Positions 53,867 through 63,715 of a stretch of DNA of 64,000 nt are shown here, one piece after another. Positions within the stretch are counted from its first letter, which is position 1. The number at the start of each line of letters is the position of its first letter. A program made the position numbers and the translations under genes. The notes below the pieces were generated by a model. It ran no database searches and had not been told where the DNA came from. It was given only the letters and a program-made list of their open reading frames with translations. This stretch comes from TMED88 sp964515335 (GTDB lineage: Bacteria > Myxococcota_A > UBA9160 > UBA4427), in the NCBI GenBank assembly GCA_964515335.1, contig CAZETS010000014.1, positions 18,183-82,182 on the forward strand, read 5' to 3'.

Positions 53867-55477
53867 GTGACGCCCCCGCCCGAGACCAGCATCGACCCGC
53901 GCTCGGACGCCTTCCGCGAGAACTCGGAGGCGATGCGCCGCCTCGTCGAGGACCTGCGCGCGCGACACGCACGCGTCGCCGAGGGCGGCGGGACCCGGGC
54001 GGTGGAGAAGCACGTCGCGCGGGGCAAGCTGCTGCCCCGCGAGCGGGTGCGCCGGCTGCTCGATCCGGGCACGCCATTCCTCGAGCTCTCGACCCTGGCC
54101 GCACACGATGTCTACGAGGACGACGTCCCGGGGGCGAGCATCATCACCGGCATCGGCCGCGTCTCGGGCCGCGAGTGCATGGTGATCTGCAACGACGCCA
54201 CGGTGAAGGGCGGCACCTACTACCCGCTCACCGTCAAGAAGCAGGTGCGCGCCCAGGAGATCGCCGAGGAGAACCGGCTGCCGTGCATCTACCTGGTCGA
54301 CTCGGGCGGCGCGAACCTGCCCCACCAGGACCAGGTCTTTCCCGACCGCGACCACTTCGGCCGCAGCTTCTACAACCAGGCCAACATGAGCGCGAAGGGC
54401 ATTCCGCAGATCGCCGTGGTGATGGGATCGTGTACGGCGGGCGGCGCCTACCTGCCCGCCATGTCGGACGAGAGCATCATCGTCAAGGAGCAGGGGACGA
54501 TCTTCCTGGGCGGCCCGCCGCTCGTGAAGGCCGCCACCGGCGAGGAGGTCAGCGCCGAGGAGCTCGGCGGCGCCGACGTGCACTCACGAATGAGCGGCGT
54601 CACCGACCACTACGCCCAGGACGACGCCCACGCGCTCGCCCTCACCCGCCGCGCCGTCGACCACCTCGGCCGACCCAAGACGGTCGATCTCGAGGTCGAG
54701 GAGCCCGAGGAGCCGCAGCTCGATCCCGAGGAGCTGCTCGGCATCGTGCCCCGGGACACGCGCGTCCCCTACGACGTGCGCGAGGTGATCGCGCGCATCG
54801 TCGACGGGAGCCGGCTCGACGAGTTCAAGCGGCTCTATGGGGAGACGCTCGTGACGGGCTTCGCCCGCATCCACGGCTACCCGTGCGGCATCGTGGCCAA
54901 CAACGGCATCCTGTTCAGCGAGTCGGCGCTGAAGGGCGCGCACTTCATCGAGCTCTGCTGTCAGCGCGGCATCCCGCTCGTCTTCCTGCAGAACATCACC
55001 GGCTTCATGGTGGGCCGGAAGTACGAGCAGGGCGGCATCGCGAAGGACGGCGCCAAGATGGTCACGGCCGTGGCCTGCGCGCAGGTGCCGAAGTTCACGG
55101 TCATCATCGGCGGCTCCTACGGGGCGGGCAACTACGCGATGTGCGGCCGCTCGTACTCGCCGCGGCTGCTCTTCACCTGGCCGAATGCGCGCATCAGCGT
55201 GATGGGGGGCGAGCAGGCGGCCCACGTGCTGGCCACCGTGCGCCGCGACGGCGCCGCCGTCCGCGGCGAGGACTGGCCCGAGGCCGACCAGCAGGTGTTC
55301 ATGGACGAGATCCGCGGCCAGTACGAGCACGAGGGCAACCCCCTCTACGCGACCGCCCGCCTCTGGGACGACGGCATCATCGATCCCCGCGACACGCGCC
55401 GCGTGCTCGGCCTCGGCATCAGCGCCTCGCTCAACGCTCCCACCCCGCCGACGCGCTTCGGCGTCTTCCGGATGTAG
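53867..55477 (+). CDS. mccB: Methylcrotonyl-CoA carboxylase carboxyltransferase subunit
   Basis: 536 residues from GTG 53867. It is a two-lobed carboxyltransferase: GGTYYPLTVKKQVRAQEIA and DSGGANLPHQDQVFPDRDHFG in lobe 1, NNGILFSESALKGAHFIEL and GYGAGNY-like GGSYGAGNYAMCGRSY in lobe 2. The C-terminal FGVFRM is the usual end of methylcrotonyl-CoA carboxylase beta chains. It carboxylates 3-methylcrotonyl-CoA in leucine breakdown with the partner biotin carboxylase, which begins 2 bases after the stop. Geranyl-CoA or another acyl-CoA carboxylase cannot be excluded. Other leucine-pathway genes are not in the window. Confidence 0.88.
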   Translation: MTPPPETSIDPRSDAFRENSEAMRRLVEDLRARHARVAEGGGTRAVEKHVARGKLLPRERVRRLLDPGTPFLELSTLAAHDVYEDDVPGASIITGIGRVSGRECMVICNDATVKGGTYYPLTVKKQVRAQEIAEENRLPCIYLVDSGGANLPHQDQVFPDRDHFGRSFYNQANMSAKGIPQIAVVMGSCTAGGAYLPAMSDESIIVKEQGTIFLGGPPLVKAATGEEVSAEELGGADVHSRMSGVTDHYAQDDAHALALTRRAVDHLGRPKTVDLEVEEPEEPQLDPEELLGIVPRDTRVPYDVREVIARIVDGSRLDEFKRLYGETLVTGFARIHGYPCGIVANNGILFSESALKGAHFIELCCQRGIPLVFLQNITGFMVGRKYEQGGIAKDGAKMVTAVACAQVPKFTVIIGGSYGAGNYAMCGRSYSPRLLFTWPNARISVMGGEQAAHVLATVRRDGAAVRGEDWPEADQQVFMDEIRGQYEHEGNPLYATARLWDDGIIDPRDTRRVLGLGISASLNAPTPPTRFGVFRM

Positions 55478-55479
55478 CG

Positions 55480-57483
55480 ATGTTCGACACGCTGCTGATC
55501 GCGAACCGCGGCGAGATTGCCTGCCGCGTCATCCGCACCGCGCGACGCATGGGGCTGCGCACGGTCGCCGTGTACTCCGAGGCGGACGCCGGCGCGCTGC
55601 ACGTGCGCCGCGCCGACGTGGCGCTGCCGATCGGGCCGCCGCCCGCACGTGAGAGCTATCTCGACATCGAGCGCATCCTCTCGGCCGCCAAGCGCGCAGG
55701 CGCTTCGGCCATCCACCCCGGATACGGATTCCTCTCCGAGAACGCCGAGTTCGCCGACGCCTGCAGGGCGGCGGGGATCGTCTTCGTGGGGCCGCCCGCC
55801 GAAGCGATCCGGGCGATGGGGATGAAGGACGAGGCCAAGCGCCGCATGGAGGCCGCCGGCGTACCCGTCGTGCCCGGCCACCACGGCGAGGGGGCCGACG
55901 CCGCCGAGCTGCGCAGCGCGGCCGACCGCATCGGCTACCCGGTGGTCGTGAAGGCGGTCGCGGGCGGCGGCGGCAAGGGGATGCGCCGGGTCGACGCGGC
56001 GGGCGATCTCGACGACGCGGTGGCGGCGGCGCGCCGCGAGGCGGAGTCGGCCTTCGGGCATCCGGGCGTGCTGATCGAGAAGTGGATCACCCGGCCGCGA
56101 CACGTCGAGGTGCAGGTCTTCGCCGACCGGCACGGCAACGCGATCCACCTCTTCGAGCGCGACTGCTCGCTGCAGCGCCGCCATCAGAAGGTCGTCGAGG
56201 AGGCGCCGGCGCCCGGGCTCGGTGACGCCCTGCGCGCGCGACTCGGCGAGGCGGCCGTGCGCGCCGTGCGCGCCATCGACTACCGCGGCGCGGGCACGAT
56301 CGAGTTCATCCTCGACGCCTCGGGGCCGCTCGACGACGCGCCGTTCTACTTCATGGAGATGAACACGCGGCTGCAGGTCGAGCACCCCGTCACCGAGGCG
56401 ATCACCGGCACCGACCTCGTCGAGTGGCAGCTGCGGGTCGCCGCGGGCGAGCCGCTGCCGCTCGCCCAGCAGGACGTGCAGGCGCGGGGGCACGCCATCG
56501 AGGTGCGCATCTACGCGGAAGACCCCGCGCGCGACTACATCCCGCAGACCGGCTCGCTGGTCCGGCACCGCGCGCCCGCCGACGACGCCCACGTGCGCGT
56601 CGACACAGGCATCGCCGAAGGCGATGCGATCACGCCCTTCTACGATCCCCTGCTCACGAAGCTCGTCGTCCACGACACCGACCGCGCGGCGGCGATCGGC
56701 CGGCTGCGCGACGCCCTCTCGCGCTACGAAATCGCCGGCGTCACCACGAACCTGGCCATGCTGCACGCCGTCTCGGTGAGCGACGCCTTCGCGTCCGGCG
56801 ACGTCCACACAGGCTTCCTCGACGAGCACGCCGCGCACATCGCGGGAGCGGTCGACGTGCCTCCGCGCGAGGCCGTGGCCCTGCTCGCGGCCGCCGCCCT
56901 CCACGACCGCGCGGCGGCAGCCCATCCGGCGTCGGGCGACGACCCGTGGTCGCCCTGGGCTTCGACCGACGGCTTCCGGCTGAACGCCGACGGACTCGAC
57001 ACCTTCCACTGGCGCTTCGGCGAGCAGGACGTCGAGGTGACCGCGCACCACAGCCGCGACTGCACGACGCTCGAGTGGCACGACCTCGGCTGCGTGGTGC
57101 GCAGCATCGGCCGCGCGGGCGACGAGGTGAGCGCCGTCGTGGACGGCGCGCGGCTGCGCGGCAAGGTGGCCGCGCAGGGCCGCGACGTGTACGTGATCCG
57201 CGGCCCGTCGACGCTGCGCTTCGAGCGCGTCGACGATCTGGACGTGAGCGACGAGCGCGGCGCGAGTGGAGGAGCGGTGCGCGCGCCGCTTCCCGGCCGC
57301 GTCACCGCCGTGCTGGTGGCGAACGGCGAGACGGTCGAAGCCGGCCAGGCCCTGCTGCGCGTCGAAGCCATGAAGATGGAGCACACGCTCACGGCAGGCG
57401 CGGACGGCACCGTCGAGCGGCTCGGCGTCGCGGTGGGCGACCAGGTCGAGGAGGGAGCGACGCTGCTGGTGGTCGCGGGCTGA
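55480..57483 (+). CDS. mccA: Methylcrotonyl-CoA carboxylase biotin carboxylase/BCCP subunit
   Basis: 667 residues from ATG 55480, 2 bases after mccB. The biotin carboxylase domain (1-445) has IANRGEIACRVIRTARR, GGGGKGMRRV (ATP loop) and EMNTRLQVEHPVTEAITG. A middle BT domain follows, and the biotinyl domain at the end carries the biotinylated Lys632 in VEAMKMEHTL. The full set of domains shows an ATP-dependent biotin carboxylase that loads the partner MccB. The length fits the family (about 660). The gene converges with the DAHP synthase gene. Confidence 0.93.
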   Translation: MFDTLLIANRGEIACRVIRTARRMGLRTVAVYSEADAGALHVRRADVALPIGPPPARESYLDIERILSAAKRAGASAIHPGYGFLSENAEFADACRAAGIVFVGPPAEAIRAMGMKDEAKRRMEAAGVPVVPGHHGEGADAAELRSAADRIGYPVVVKAVAGGGGKGMRRVDAAGDLDDAVAAARREAESAFGHPGVLIEKWITRPRHVEVQVFADRHGNAIHLFERDCSLQRRHQKVVEEAPAPGLGDALRARLGEAAVRAVRAIDYRGAGTIEFILDASGPLDDAPFYFMEMNTRLQVEHPVTEAITGTDLVEWQLRVAAGEPLPLAQQDVQARGHAIEVRIYAEDPARDYIPQTGSLVRHRAPADDAHVRVDTGIAEGDAITPFYDPLLTKLVVHDTDRAAAIGRLRDALSRYEIAGVTTNLAMLHAVSVSDAFASGDVHTGFLDEHAAHIAGAVDVPPREAVALLAAAALHDRAAAAHPASGDDPWSPWASTDGFRLNADGLDTFHWRFGEQDVEVTAHHSRDCTTLEWHDLGCVVRSIGRAGDEVSAVVDGARLRGKVAAQGRDVYVIRGPSTLRFERVDDLDVSDERGASGGAVRAPLPGRVTAVLVANGETVEAGQALLRVEAMKMEHTLTAGADGTVERLGVAVGDQVEEGATLLVVAG

Positions 57484-57492
57484 ACCCGCCCG

Positions 57493-58563
57493 CTATTCCC
57501 GCCGCTTGCGCACCGCCTCGGCGAGCTCCTCGAGCACCGGCTCGGTGCGCGCCCAGCTCATGCAGGCGTCGGTGATGCTCTGGCCGCGCACGAGATCGCC
57601 GCCGCCGCCCTTCACCCGGTCGTCGTGGTCCTGGCGGCCGTCCTCGAGGAAGCTCTCGAGCATCACGCCGAAGACGCGGTGGCTGCCTCCGGCGATCTGC
57701 GACGCCACGTTGCCGACCACCTCGGGCTGGCGGTCGTGCTTCTTGCCGCTGTTGGCGTGCGAGCAGTCGACCATCACCGAGCCGCTCAGACCGCGCGCCT
57801 CGAGCTCCTCGCTGACACGGGCGACGTTCTCGATCGAGTAGTTGGGTCCGCTCTTGCCGCCGCGCAGGATCACGTGGCACTGCGGGTTGCCGTCGGTGGC
57901 CACGATCGCCGCCACGCCCTCCTTGGTGACCGAGAGGAAGTGGTGCGGGTGGCGGCTCGAGAGGATGCCGTCGACGGCCACCTCCACGTTGCCGTCCGTG
58001 CCGTTCTTGAATCCCACCGGCATCGACAGTCCCGAGGCCAGCTCGCGGTGCACCTGACTCTCGGAGGTGCGCGCCCCGATCGCCCCCCAGCTCACCAGGT
58101 CGGCGTAGAACTGCGGCGTGATCGGATCGAGGAACTCGCTGCCCGCCGGCAGTCCCAGCTCGAGCACGTCCAGCAGGAAGCGGCGCGCGCTGCGCAGGCC
58201 GTGGTTGATCGCGAAGCTGTTGTCGAGGTCGGGGTCGTTGATGAGCCCCTTCCACCCGACCGTCGTGCGCGGCTTCTCGAAGTAGACCCGCATCACCAGG
58301 ATCAGGTCGTCCGCCAGCGCCTCGCGCCTGGCAGCGAGCAGCCGCGCGTAGTCGAGAGCGGCCGCGGGATCGTGGATCGAGCAGGGACCGACCACCACCA
58401 GCAGCCGGTCGTCGCCGCCCTCGAGGACGCGCCCGACCGACTCCCGGGCCTCGGCGACCGTATTCGAGATCGCCTCGGTGATGGGGAAGTCCTCCATCAG
58501 GATCGCGGGCGAGATGAGCGGACGGATGCCCTGGATGCGGAGGTCGTCGGTCTTGCGGAACAT
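57493..58563 (-). CDS. aroG: 3-deoxy-7-phosphoheptulonate synthase (type I DAHP synthase)
   Basis: 356 residues, close to E. coli AroG (350). LVVVGPCSIHDPAAALDYA, MRVYFEKPRTTVGWKGLIND, VGFKNGTDGN and VMVDCSHANSGKKHDRQ are standard active-site segments for PEP, erythrose-4-phosphate and metal binding. It catalyses the first step of the shikimate pathway. Which of the feedback types (Phe, Tyr or Trp) it is cannot be read from sequence alone. It stands alone and converges with mccA, 9 bases apart. Confidence 0.95.
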   Translation of the reverse strand: MFRKTDDLRIQGIRPLISPAILMEDFPITEAISNTVAEARESVGRVLEGGDDRLLVVVGPCSIHDPAAALDYARLLAARREALADDLILVMRVYFEKPRTTVGWKGLINDPDLDNSFAINHGLRSARRFLLDVLELGLPAGSEFLDPITPQFYADLVSWGAIGARTSESQVHRELASGLSMPVGFKNGTDGNVEVAVDGILSSRHPHHFLSVTKEGVAAIVATDGNPQCHVILRGGKSGPNYSIENVARVSEELEARGLSGSVMVDCSHANSGKKHDRQPEVVGNVASQIAGGSHRVFGVMLESFLEDGRQDHDDRVKGGGGDLVRGQSITDACMSWARTEPVLEELAEAVRKRRE

Positions 58564-58691
58564 CGGCGGGGCCCTCGGGCGGGCGGCGACGCACGCCCGG
58601 TTGCAGGGGCATCCTGTTTAGTCGCTAGCGGAAGTCGGCGCCAATCCGCCCGCGGGGGGCACGAGCCCGCGTGCCGCGTGCCCCGCGCCCC

Positions 58692-58973
58692 TCAGTCGTC
58701 CGGGCAGCCGCGCCACGCCGACCAGATGCAGAGGGCGTGCACGAAGAAGCCGGGCAGCACGACCGCCCAGTAGGCGAAGCCGGTGCCGAGGAACCAGAGC
58801 GCACCCGCGCAGAGGCGCCCGCTGTAGACCTGGCCGAGGCCGGGGAGCACGACGGAAAGCACCGCCGCGATGCCGGGGCTTGGCGGACGGCGCACGACGA
58901 CCTCGCGAACGGGACCCGGGTAGGCGTCGAAGTCGGGATCGATGTCGGAGTAGGACGAGTACGAGCGGCGCAT
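58692..58973 (-). CDS. Small TM2-like membrane protein
   Basis: 93 residues from ATG 58973, with AGGAGG 11 bases upstream. A tyrosine- and serine-rich N-terminus is followed by two membrane helices (about 34-50 and 58-82). The first contains VVLPGLGQVYSGR, the element typical of TM2/DUF5683-type proteins. Small proteins of this kind have no defined role. It is divergent from the M28 peptidase gene across about 400 bases. Confidence 0.75.
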   Translation of the reverse strand: MRRSYSSYSDIDPDFDAYPGPVREVVVRRPPSPGIAAVLSVVLPGLGQVYSGRLCAGALWFLGTGFAYWAVVLPGFFVHALCIWSAWRGCPDD

Positions 58974-59371
58974 GGGGCTCTGTCCTCCTGATGGGATACG
59001 GCGGGTCGGCGGCGCGTCCGGACCGGACCGGGGGACCGGATCGCAGGCGCGCCCAGGCCCGGGTACTTCAAGCAGCGGTGGGTGTTTCGAGGATTGGGTC
59101 GGCCCGCGGCGGCGGCCGAGCCGCGGATTCTCCGCCACCATGACGCGGACCGGCGTCCTCGAGGATCCGCGGGCCCAATCCTCGGGACACCTCGCAAGCA
59201 GCGTGCCAGTCCCGAGTGGCCTCTCGGCCGCCTCTCGGCCGCCTCGCACCGCGGCCCGCAGCCCCGATCCACCACACGTGCAGTGGCGAGGCTGCACCCG
59301 GCTTCGCCAGAATGCGCCCGGCCCTCCCCCCAGGCGCTGATTTGCCCCCCGAGGAGACTCGCCGCAACGGC
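58974..59371. other. Gene-free divergent region with an inverted repeat
   Basis: 398 bases between divergent genes. An inverted repeat pairs CGAGGATTGGG...CCCGCGG (59088-59109) with its complement at 59167-59184; about 57 bases separate the arms. An 11-bp tandem duplication TCTCGGCCGCC lies at about 59222-59243. No promoter could be picked with confidence, and nothing else is seen. Confidence 0.5.
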
Positions 59372-62300
59372 ATGAGAAGGAAAGACCTGGCACGAACAGG
59401 GCGCCGGGCGCCGGCGGCGGCCGGCCTGCTGCTCGCCGCGCTGCTGACGCAGGGCTGCGCGCAGCTGCGCGGCGAACACACCGAGCCCGCTGCGGCGACG
59501 ACCCCGACGCTCTTGTCGGGCAGCCACCAGCTCAGCTTCGAGGGGCGGCGCTCGGGCGAGGGCTACTTCTCACGCGACGGCCGGCGGCTGGTCTTCCAGA
59601 GCGAGCGCGAGCCGGGCAACCCCTTCTTCCAGATCTACACCCTCGACCTGCGCAGCGGCGAGCAGCAGCGCCTCTCTCCCGGGCACGGCAAGACGACCTG
59701 CGGCTACTTCCATCCCGCCGGCGGACAGGCGCTGTTCGCGTCGACCCATCTCGACCCCGATGCGCTCGCCGAGCAGCAGGCCGAGCTCGACGCGCGCGCC
59801 GAGGGCCGCGGGCGCCGCTACGCGTGGGACTACGACCCGCACTACGACCTCTTCGCCGTGACGCTCGGCGACGCCGGAGCGCGCGCGCCGCGGCGCCTGA
59901 CCCGGGCCGAGGGATACGACGCCGAGGCGTCCTGGTCGCCCGACGGGCGGCACATCGTGTTCGCATCGAACCGTCACGCCTACGCGCCCGACTCCGAGGT
60001 CGATCGAGAGCAGCTCGAGCGGGACCCTTCGTTTGCGATCGACCTGTACGTAATGGACTCGAGCGGGCGCAACGTGCGCCGGCTGACCGACACGCCCGGC
60101 TACGACGGCGGCCCTTTCTTCAGCCCCGACGGCACGCACATCGTCTGGCGCCGCTTCTCGGAGGACGGCGCCCGGGCCGAGATCATGACGATGCGCGCCG
60201 ACGGCAGCGAGGCGCAGCCGATCACCCGCCTCGGAGTGATGTCCTGGGCGCCCTTCTATCACCCCTCCGGCGACTACGTGATCTTCACGACCAATCTCCA
60301 CGGCCACGAAGACTTCGAGCTGTACATCGTGGACGCCGAAGGGCGCCACGCACCGGTGCGGGTCACCGAAACGCCGGGCTTCGACGGCCTGCCGGTGTTC
60401 TCGCCCGACGGCGACGGCCTGGTGTGGACGAGCAACCGCACCGCGGACGGCACCTCGCAGCTCTTCCGTGCCGCCTGGAACGACGCCTACGCGCGGCAGC
60501 TGCTCGAGCTGCCCGATCGCGCCACCTCGGTCGTCGCGCCCCTGCTGCCGGTTCCCGAGCAGACGGATCGCGCCATCAGCGAGGCCGACCTGCGTGCCCA
60601 CGTCGAGGCGCTGGCCAGCGACACCACCGAGGGTCGGCTGACCGGCACACCGGGGGAGCGCATCGCGACGAGCTACGTGGCGCGCGTGTTCCGCTCGATC
60701 GGCCTCGAGCCGGCGGGCGAGAACGGCACCTACTTCCAGTCGTTCGGCTTCACGGCCGGCGTGTCGCTCGGCGAGGGCAACGCGCTGTCCCTCGAACTCG
60801 ACCCGATCGAAGGGCAGCCCGCCGCGACGCCGCCCGAGCTCGTGGTCGACCGCGACTGGCGGCCGTTCGCGTTCTCCCGCGAGGGCCAGATCCCGGTGTC
60901 GAACGCCGTCTATGCGGGCTACGGCATCGTGGCGCCGGCCGGCGAAGGCCAGCGCGCGATCGACTCGTACGCGGGCCTCGACGTCGAGGACCGCTGGGTG
61001 CTCGTGTTCCGTTACGTGCCGGAGGGCCTCTCCCCCGAGTCGCGACGGCACCTGCACCGCTACTCGAGCCTGCGCCACAAGGCCATGGTGGCGCGCGACC
61101 GCGGTGCGCGCGGGCTGTTGGTGGTGAGCGGACCCAACTCGAAGGTGCGCGAGCAGCTCGCGCCGCTGCGCTTCGACGTGTCGCTCGCCGGCAGCGGCAT
61201 CGCGGCCCTTTCGATCAGCGACGCGGCGGCCGAGGCACTGCTCGCCCCGAGCGGCCACGACCTCGGCGCGCTGCAGGACGCCGCCGACGCGGACAGCGCG
61301 ACACGCGGCTTCCCGCTGACCGGCGTGCGGCTCGGCGCTTCGATCGCCCTCGAACAGCTGCGGCAGTCGGGCCGCAACGTGCTCGGCCGGCTGCAGGTCG
61401 GACCCGAGCCGAGCCGCGACCTGGTGGTCGTGGGCGCGCACGTCGATCACCTGGGTCGGGGCCGCGGCTCGGGCTCGCTCGCAAAGCCGGAAGAAAAAGG
61501 CGCGATCCACCCCGGCGCCGACGACAATGCCTCGGGTGTGGCGGCGATGATCGAGGTCGCACAGTGGCTGTCGAGCCGCCTGCAGGAAGGCGAGCTCGAC
61601 GCCCGGCGCGACGTCGTCTTCGCCGCCTGGTCGGGCGAGGAGCTCGGTCTTCTCGGCTCGAGCCACTGGGTGAACGACCGCGCCGGCAACGGCCACGCCA
61701 ATCCGCATGCCGACCATGGCTCGTTGCAGGGAAGCGTCGCCGCCTACCTCAATTTCGACATGGTGGGCCGGCTCGACGGCGGACTCTCGCTCTTCGGCGC
61801 GTCGTCGAGCACGCTCTGGCCGCGACTGATCGAGCGAGAGAACGTGTCGGTCGGTCTCTCGATCTGGCCGCAACGCGACAGCTACCTGCCCACCGACGCC
61901 ACCGTGTTCTACACGCGCCGGGTGCCTATCCTCGCCGCCTTCACCGGCGCACACGCCGAGTACCACACGCCGCGCGACACGCCGGACACCCTCGACTATG
62001 CGGGCGCCCGGGAGATCGCGCGCTTCATGGCCGGGATGACGGCCGAGCTGGCGGCGCGCGACGAAGCGCCGGACTACGTCGCCGTGGCGCCCGATCCGCG
62101 CGAGGACCGCGGTCCCGGCGCGATCCGCGTCTACCTCGGCACCATCCCCGACTACGCGCAGAGCGACGCGATCGGGGTGGTGCTGTCGGCGGTCGCGCCC
62201 GACGGCCCTGCCGAGCGGGCGGGGCTGCGGGGCGGCGACGCGATCGTGGCCGTCGGCGAGCGGGCGATCGAGAACATCTACGACTACACCTACGCGCTCG

Positions 62301-62392
62301 ACGAGCTGTCGGTGGGCGAGCCCGTGGTCGTGACGGTCGAACGGGCCGGACGGCGCATCGATCTGCTGGTCACGCCGTCCTCGCGCGAGTAG
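59372..62392 (+). CDS. Exported M28 family metallopeptidase with TolB-like propeller, PA and PDZ domains
   Basis: 1006 residues from ATG 59372. A lipoprotein signal ends at Cys29 (LLTQGC). Residues of about 45-385 are TolB/WD40-like propeller blades (DGRRLVF, SPDGRHIVFASNRH, SPDGTHIVW). A PA-like insert follows (about 500-640). The M28 peptidase domain (about 670-890) has all five zinc ligands: GAHVDHLG, PGADDNASG, GEELGLLG, NFDMVGR and AEYHTPRD. A PDZ domain ends the protein (PAERAGLRGGDAIVAVG). M28 enzymes are aminopeptidases or carboxypeptidases. It probably degrades peptides in the periplasm or on the surface. Confidence 0.9.
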   Translation: MRRKDLARTGRRAPAAAGLLLAALLTQGCAQLRGEHTEPAAATTPTLLSGSHQLSFEGRRSGEGYFSRDGRRLVFQSEREPGNPFFQIYTLDLRSGEQQRLSPGHGKTTCGYFHPAGGQALFASTHLDPDALAEQQAELDARAEGRGRRYAWDYDPHYDLFAVTLGDAGARAPRRLTRAEGYDAEASWSPDGRHIVFASNRHAYAPDSEVDREQLERDPSFAIDLYVMDSSGRNVRRLTDTPGYDGGPFFSPDGTHIVWRRFSEDGARAEIMTMRADGSEAQPITRLGVMSWAPFYHPSGDYVIFTTNLHGHEDFELYIVDAEGRHAPVRVTETPGFDGLPVFSPDGDGLVWTSNRTADGTSQLFRAAWNDAYARQLLELPDRATSVVAPLLPVPEQTDRAISEADLRAHVEALASDTTEGRLTGTPGERIATSYVARVFRSIGLEPAGENGTYFQSFGFTAGVSLGEGNALSLELDPIEGQPAATPPELVVDRDWRPFAFSREGQIPVSNAVYAGYGIVAPAGEGQRAIDSYAGLDVEDRWVLVFRYVPEGLSPESRRHLHRYSSLRHKAMVARDRGARGLLVVSGPNSKVREQLAPLRFDVSLAGSGIAALSISDAAAEALLAPSGHDLGALQDAADADSATRGFPLTGVRLGASIALEQLRQSGRNVLGRLQVGPEPSRDLVVVGAHVDHLGRGRGSGSLAKPEEKGAIHPGADDNASGVAAMIEVAQWLSSRLQEGELDARRDVVFAAWSGEELGLLGSSHWVNDRAGNGHANPHADHGSLQGSVAAYLNFDMVGRLDGGLSLFGASSSTLWPRLIERENVSVGLSIWPQRDSYLPTDATVFYTRRVPILAAFTGAHAEYHTPRDTPDTLDYAGAREIARFMAGMTAELAARDEAPDYVAVAPDPREDRGPGAIRVYLGTIPDYAQSDAIGVVLSAVAPDGPAERAGLRGGDAIVAVGERAIENIYDYTYALDELSVGEPVVVTVERAGRRIDLLVTPSSRE

Positions 62393-62413
62393 CGACGGTC
62401 GCGCCGATCCGCT

Positions 62414-63709
62414 GTGATCGCGCCCATGCCTTCGCGACGACGACGACGGCGGCGAGCGAGTGGGACGGGGCTACGTCTGCTCGCTGCGGTGCTGCTGCTC
62501 GCGGTGCTCGAGCCCGGCTGCAGCGAGGCCCCCGATGCGCGCGACGCGACCCGCGAGCCGCCCGAGCGCATCGTGCTGATCGTCGTCGACACGCTCCGGC
62601 GCGACCACGTCTCACCCTACTCGGACCGCGTTCCCACGCCGCACATCGACGCGCTCGCCCGCCGCGGCCAGACCTTCCCCAGTGCTTCCTCCTCCTACCA
62701 CCAGACCACGATGTCGATGAGCGCGCTCTTCACGGGCCACACCCCGAGCATCGAGCGCGGGCACGATCGCGAGCGGCTCGACTGGACGGGCGAGACCTGG
62801 TGCGGGCTCCAGCGCTTCTCCGGCGAAGCCGCAGAGCCGGGATGCATCCCGGCGAGCGTGACGACCCTCGCCGAGCGGCTGCGCGACGCGGGCTACTGGA
62901 CGCTCGGCATCACGAGCAACGAGTTGCTCTACCGGCCCGGCGGCTACGAGCGCGGCTTCGATCGCTGGGTGGAGGTGCGCGGCACACCCGTCCCGGCCGG
63001 CCGCGTCAACCACGCCGTACAGGCCGAGCTGTCGAAGCGGCCGCAGGACCGCTTGTTCCTCTACGTCCACTACATGGACGTGCACGACTACCGCCAACAC
63101 GGGCGCAGCTACGCGGCGAGCGTGCAGGTCGCCGACCAGGCCGTCGGCCGGCTGCTCTCGATCCTCGACGCGCAGGGACTGATGGACGGTGCAGTGGTCG
63201 TCTTCACCTCCGACCACGGCGAGCACCTGAAGGGTGAGAAACACTTCGTCCCCGCGAACCGCGGACACAGCGGCAGCCCGAGCTTCGAGACGCTGCTGCG
63301 GGTGCCGCTGATCGTCGCGCCGCCCACCTTCGACGACACGGCGTCGCCGCTGCGCAGCGACGACCTGCACCGGATGCTGCTCGAGCTGGCGCGTGCAGGG
63401 GCGAGCCCGCCGCCCGACCTCGAGCCCGACGAGGTGTACCTGAGCGAGCGCCACTTCCAGACCTATCGCCAGGGCTCCTGGAAGAGCTACCGCCACCGCG
63501 CCACGGGCAAGCACTTCCTCGTCGATCTCGCCGCCGACCCCGACGAGCGGCGAAGCGTTCACGGCGCACATCCGGAGCGGCTCGCCGAACACGCCGCACG
63601 CATCGACGACCTCGCGCGCCGCCTCGGCGCGCCCAAGGCGCAGCCGAGGCAGCTGTCTCCGCAAGATCGCGCCCGCTTGCAGGCGCTGGGCTACGAGGCG
63701 GCCGAGTAG
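62414..63709 (+). CDS. Sulfatase-fold (alkaline phosphatase superfamily) lipoprotein-like protein
   Basis: 431 residues from GTG 62414; ATG 62426 is an alternative. A basic start and hydrophobic helix end near Cys36, which could be a lipid anchor, though the lipobox is poor. The fold is seen in IVLIVVDTLRRDHV (metal Asp), YHQTTMSMSALFTG and VVVFTSDHGEHLKG (metal Asp-His). Sulfatases need a Cys or Ser converted to formylglycine in CxPSR. Here the aligned position is Thr98 in TTMSM. A threonine nucleophile is known in LtaS and EptA-like phosphotransferases, so a phospho-transfer activity or loss of activity is possible. It starts 21 bases after the M28 gene. Confidence 0.8.
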   Translation: MIAPMPSRRRRRRRASGTGLRLLAAVLLLAVLEPGCSEAPDARDATREPPERIVLIVVDTLRRDHVSPYSDRVPTPHIDALARRGQTFPSASSSYHQTTMSMSALFTGHTPSIERGHDRERLDWTGETWCGLQRFSGEAAEPGCIPASVTTLAERLRDAGYWTLGITSNELLYRPGGYERGFDRWVEVRGTPVPAGRVNHAVQAELSKRPQDRLFLYVHYMDVHDYRQHGRSYAASVQVADQAVGRLLSILDAQGLMDGAVVVFTSDHGEHLKGEKHFVPANRGHSGSPSFETLLRVPLIVAPPTFDDTASPLRSDDLHRMLLELARAGASPPPDLEPDEVYLSERHFQTYRQGSWKSYRHRATGKHFLVDLAADPDERRSVHGAHPERLAEHAARIDDLARRLGAPKAQPRQLSPQDRARLQALGYEAAE

Positions 63710-63715
63710 CGTTGG

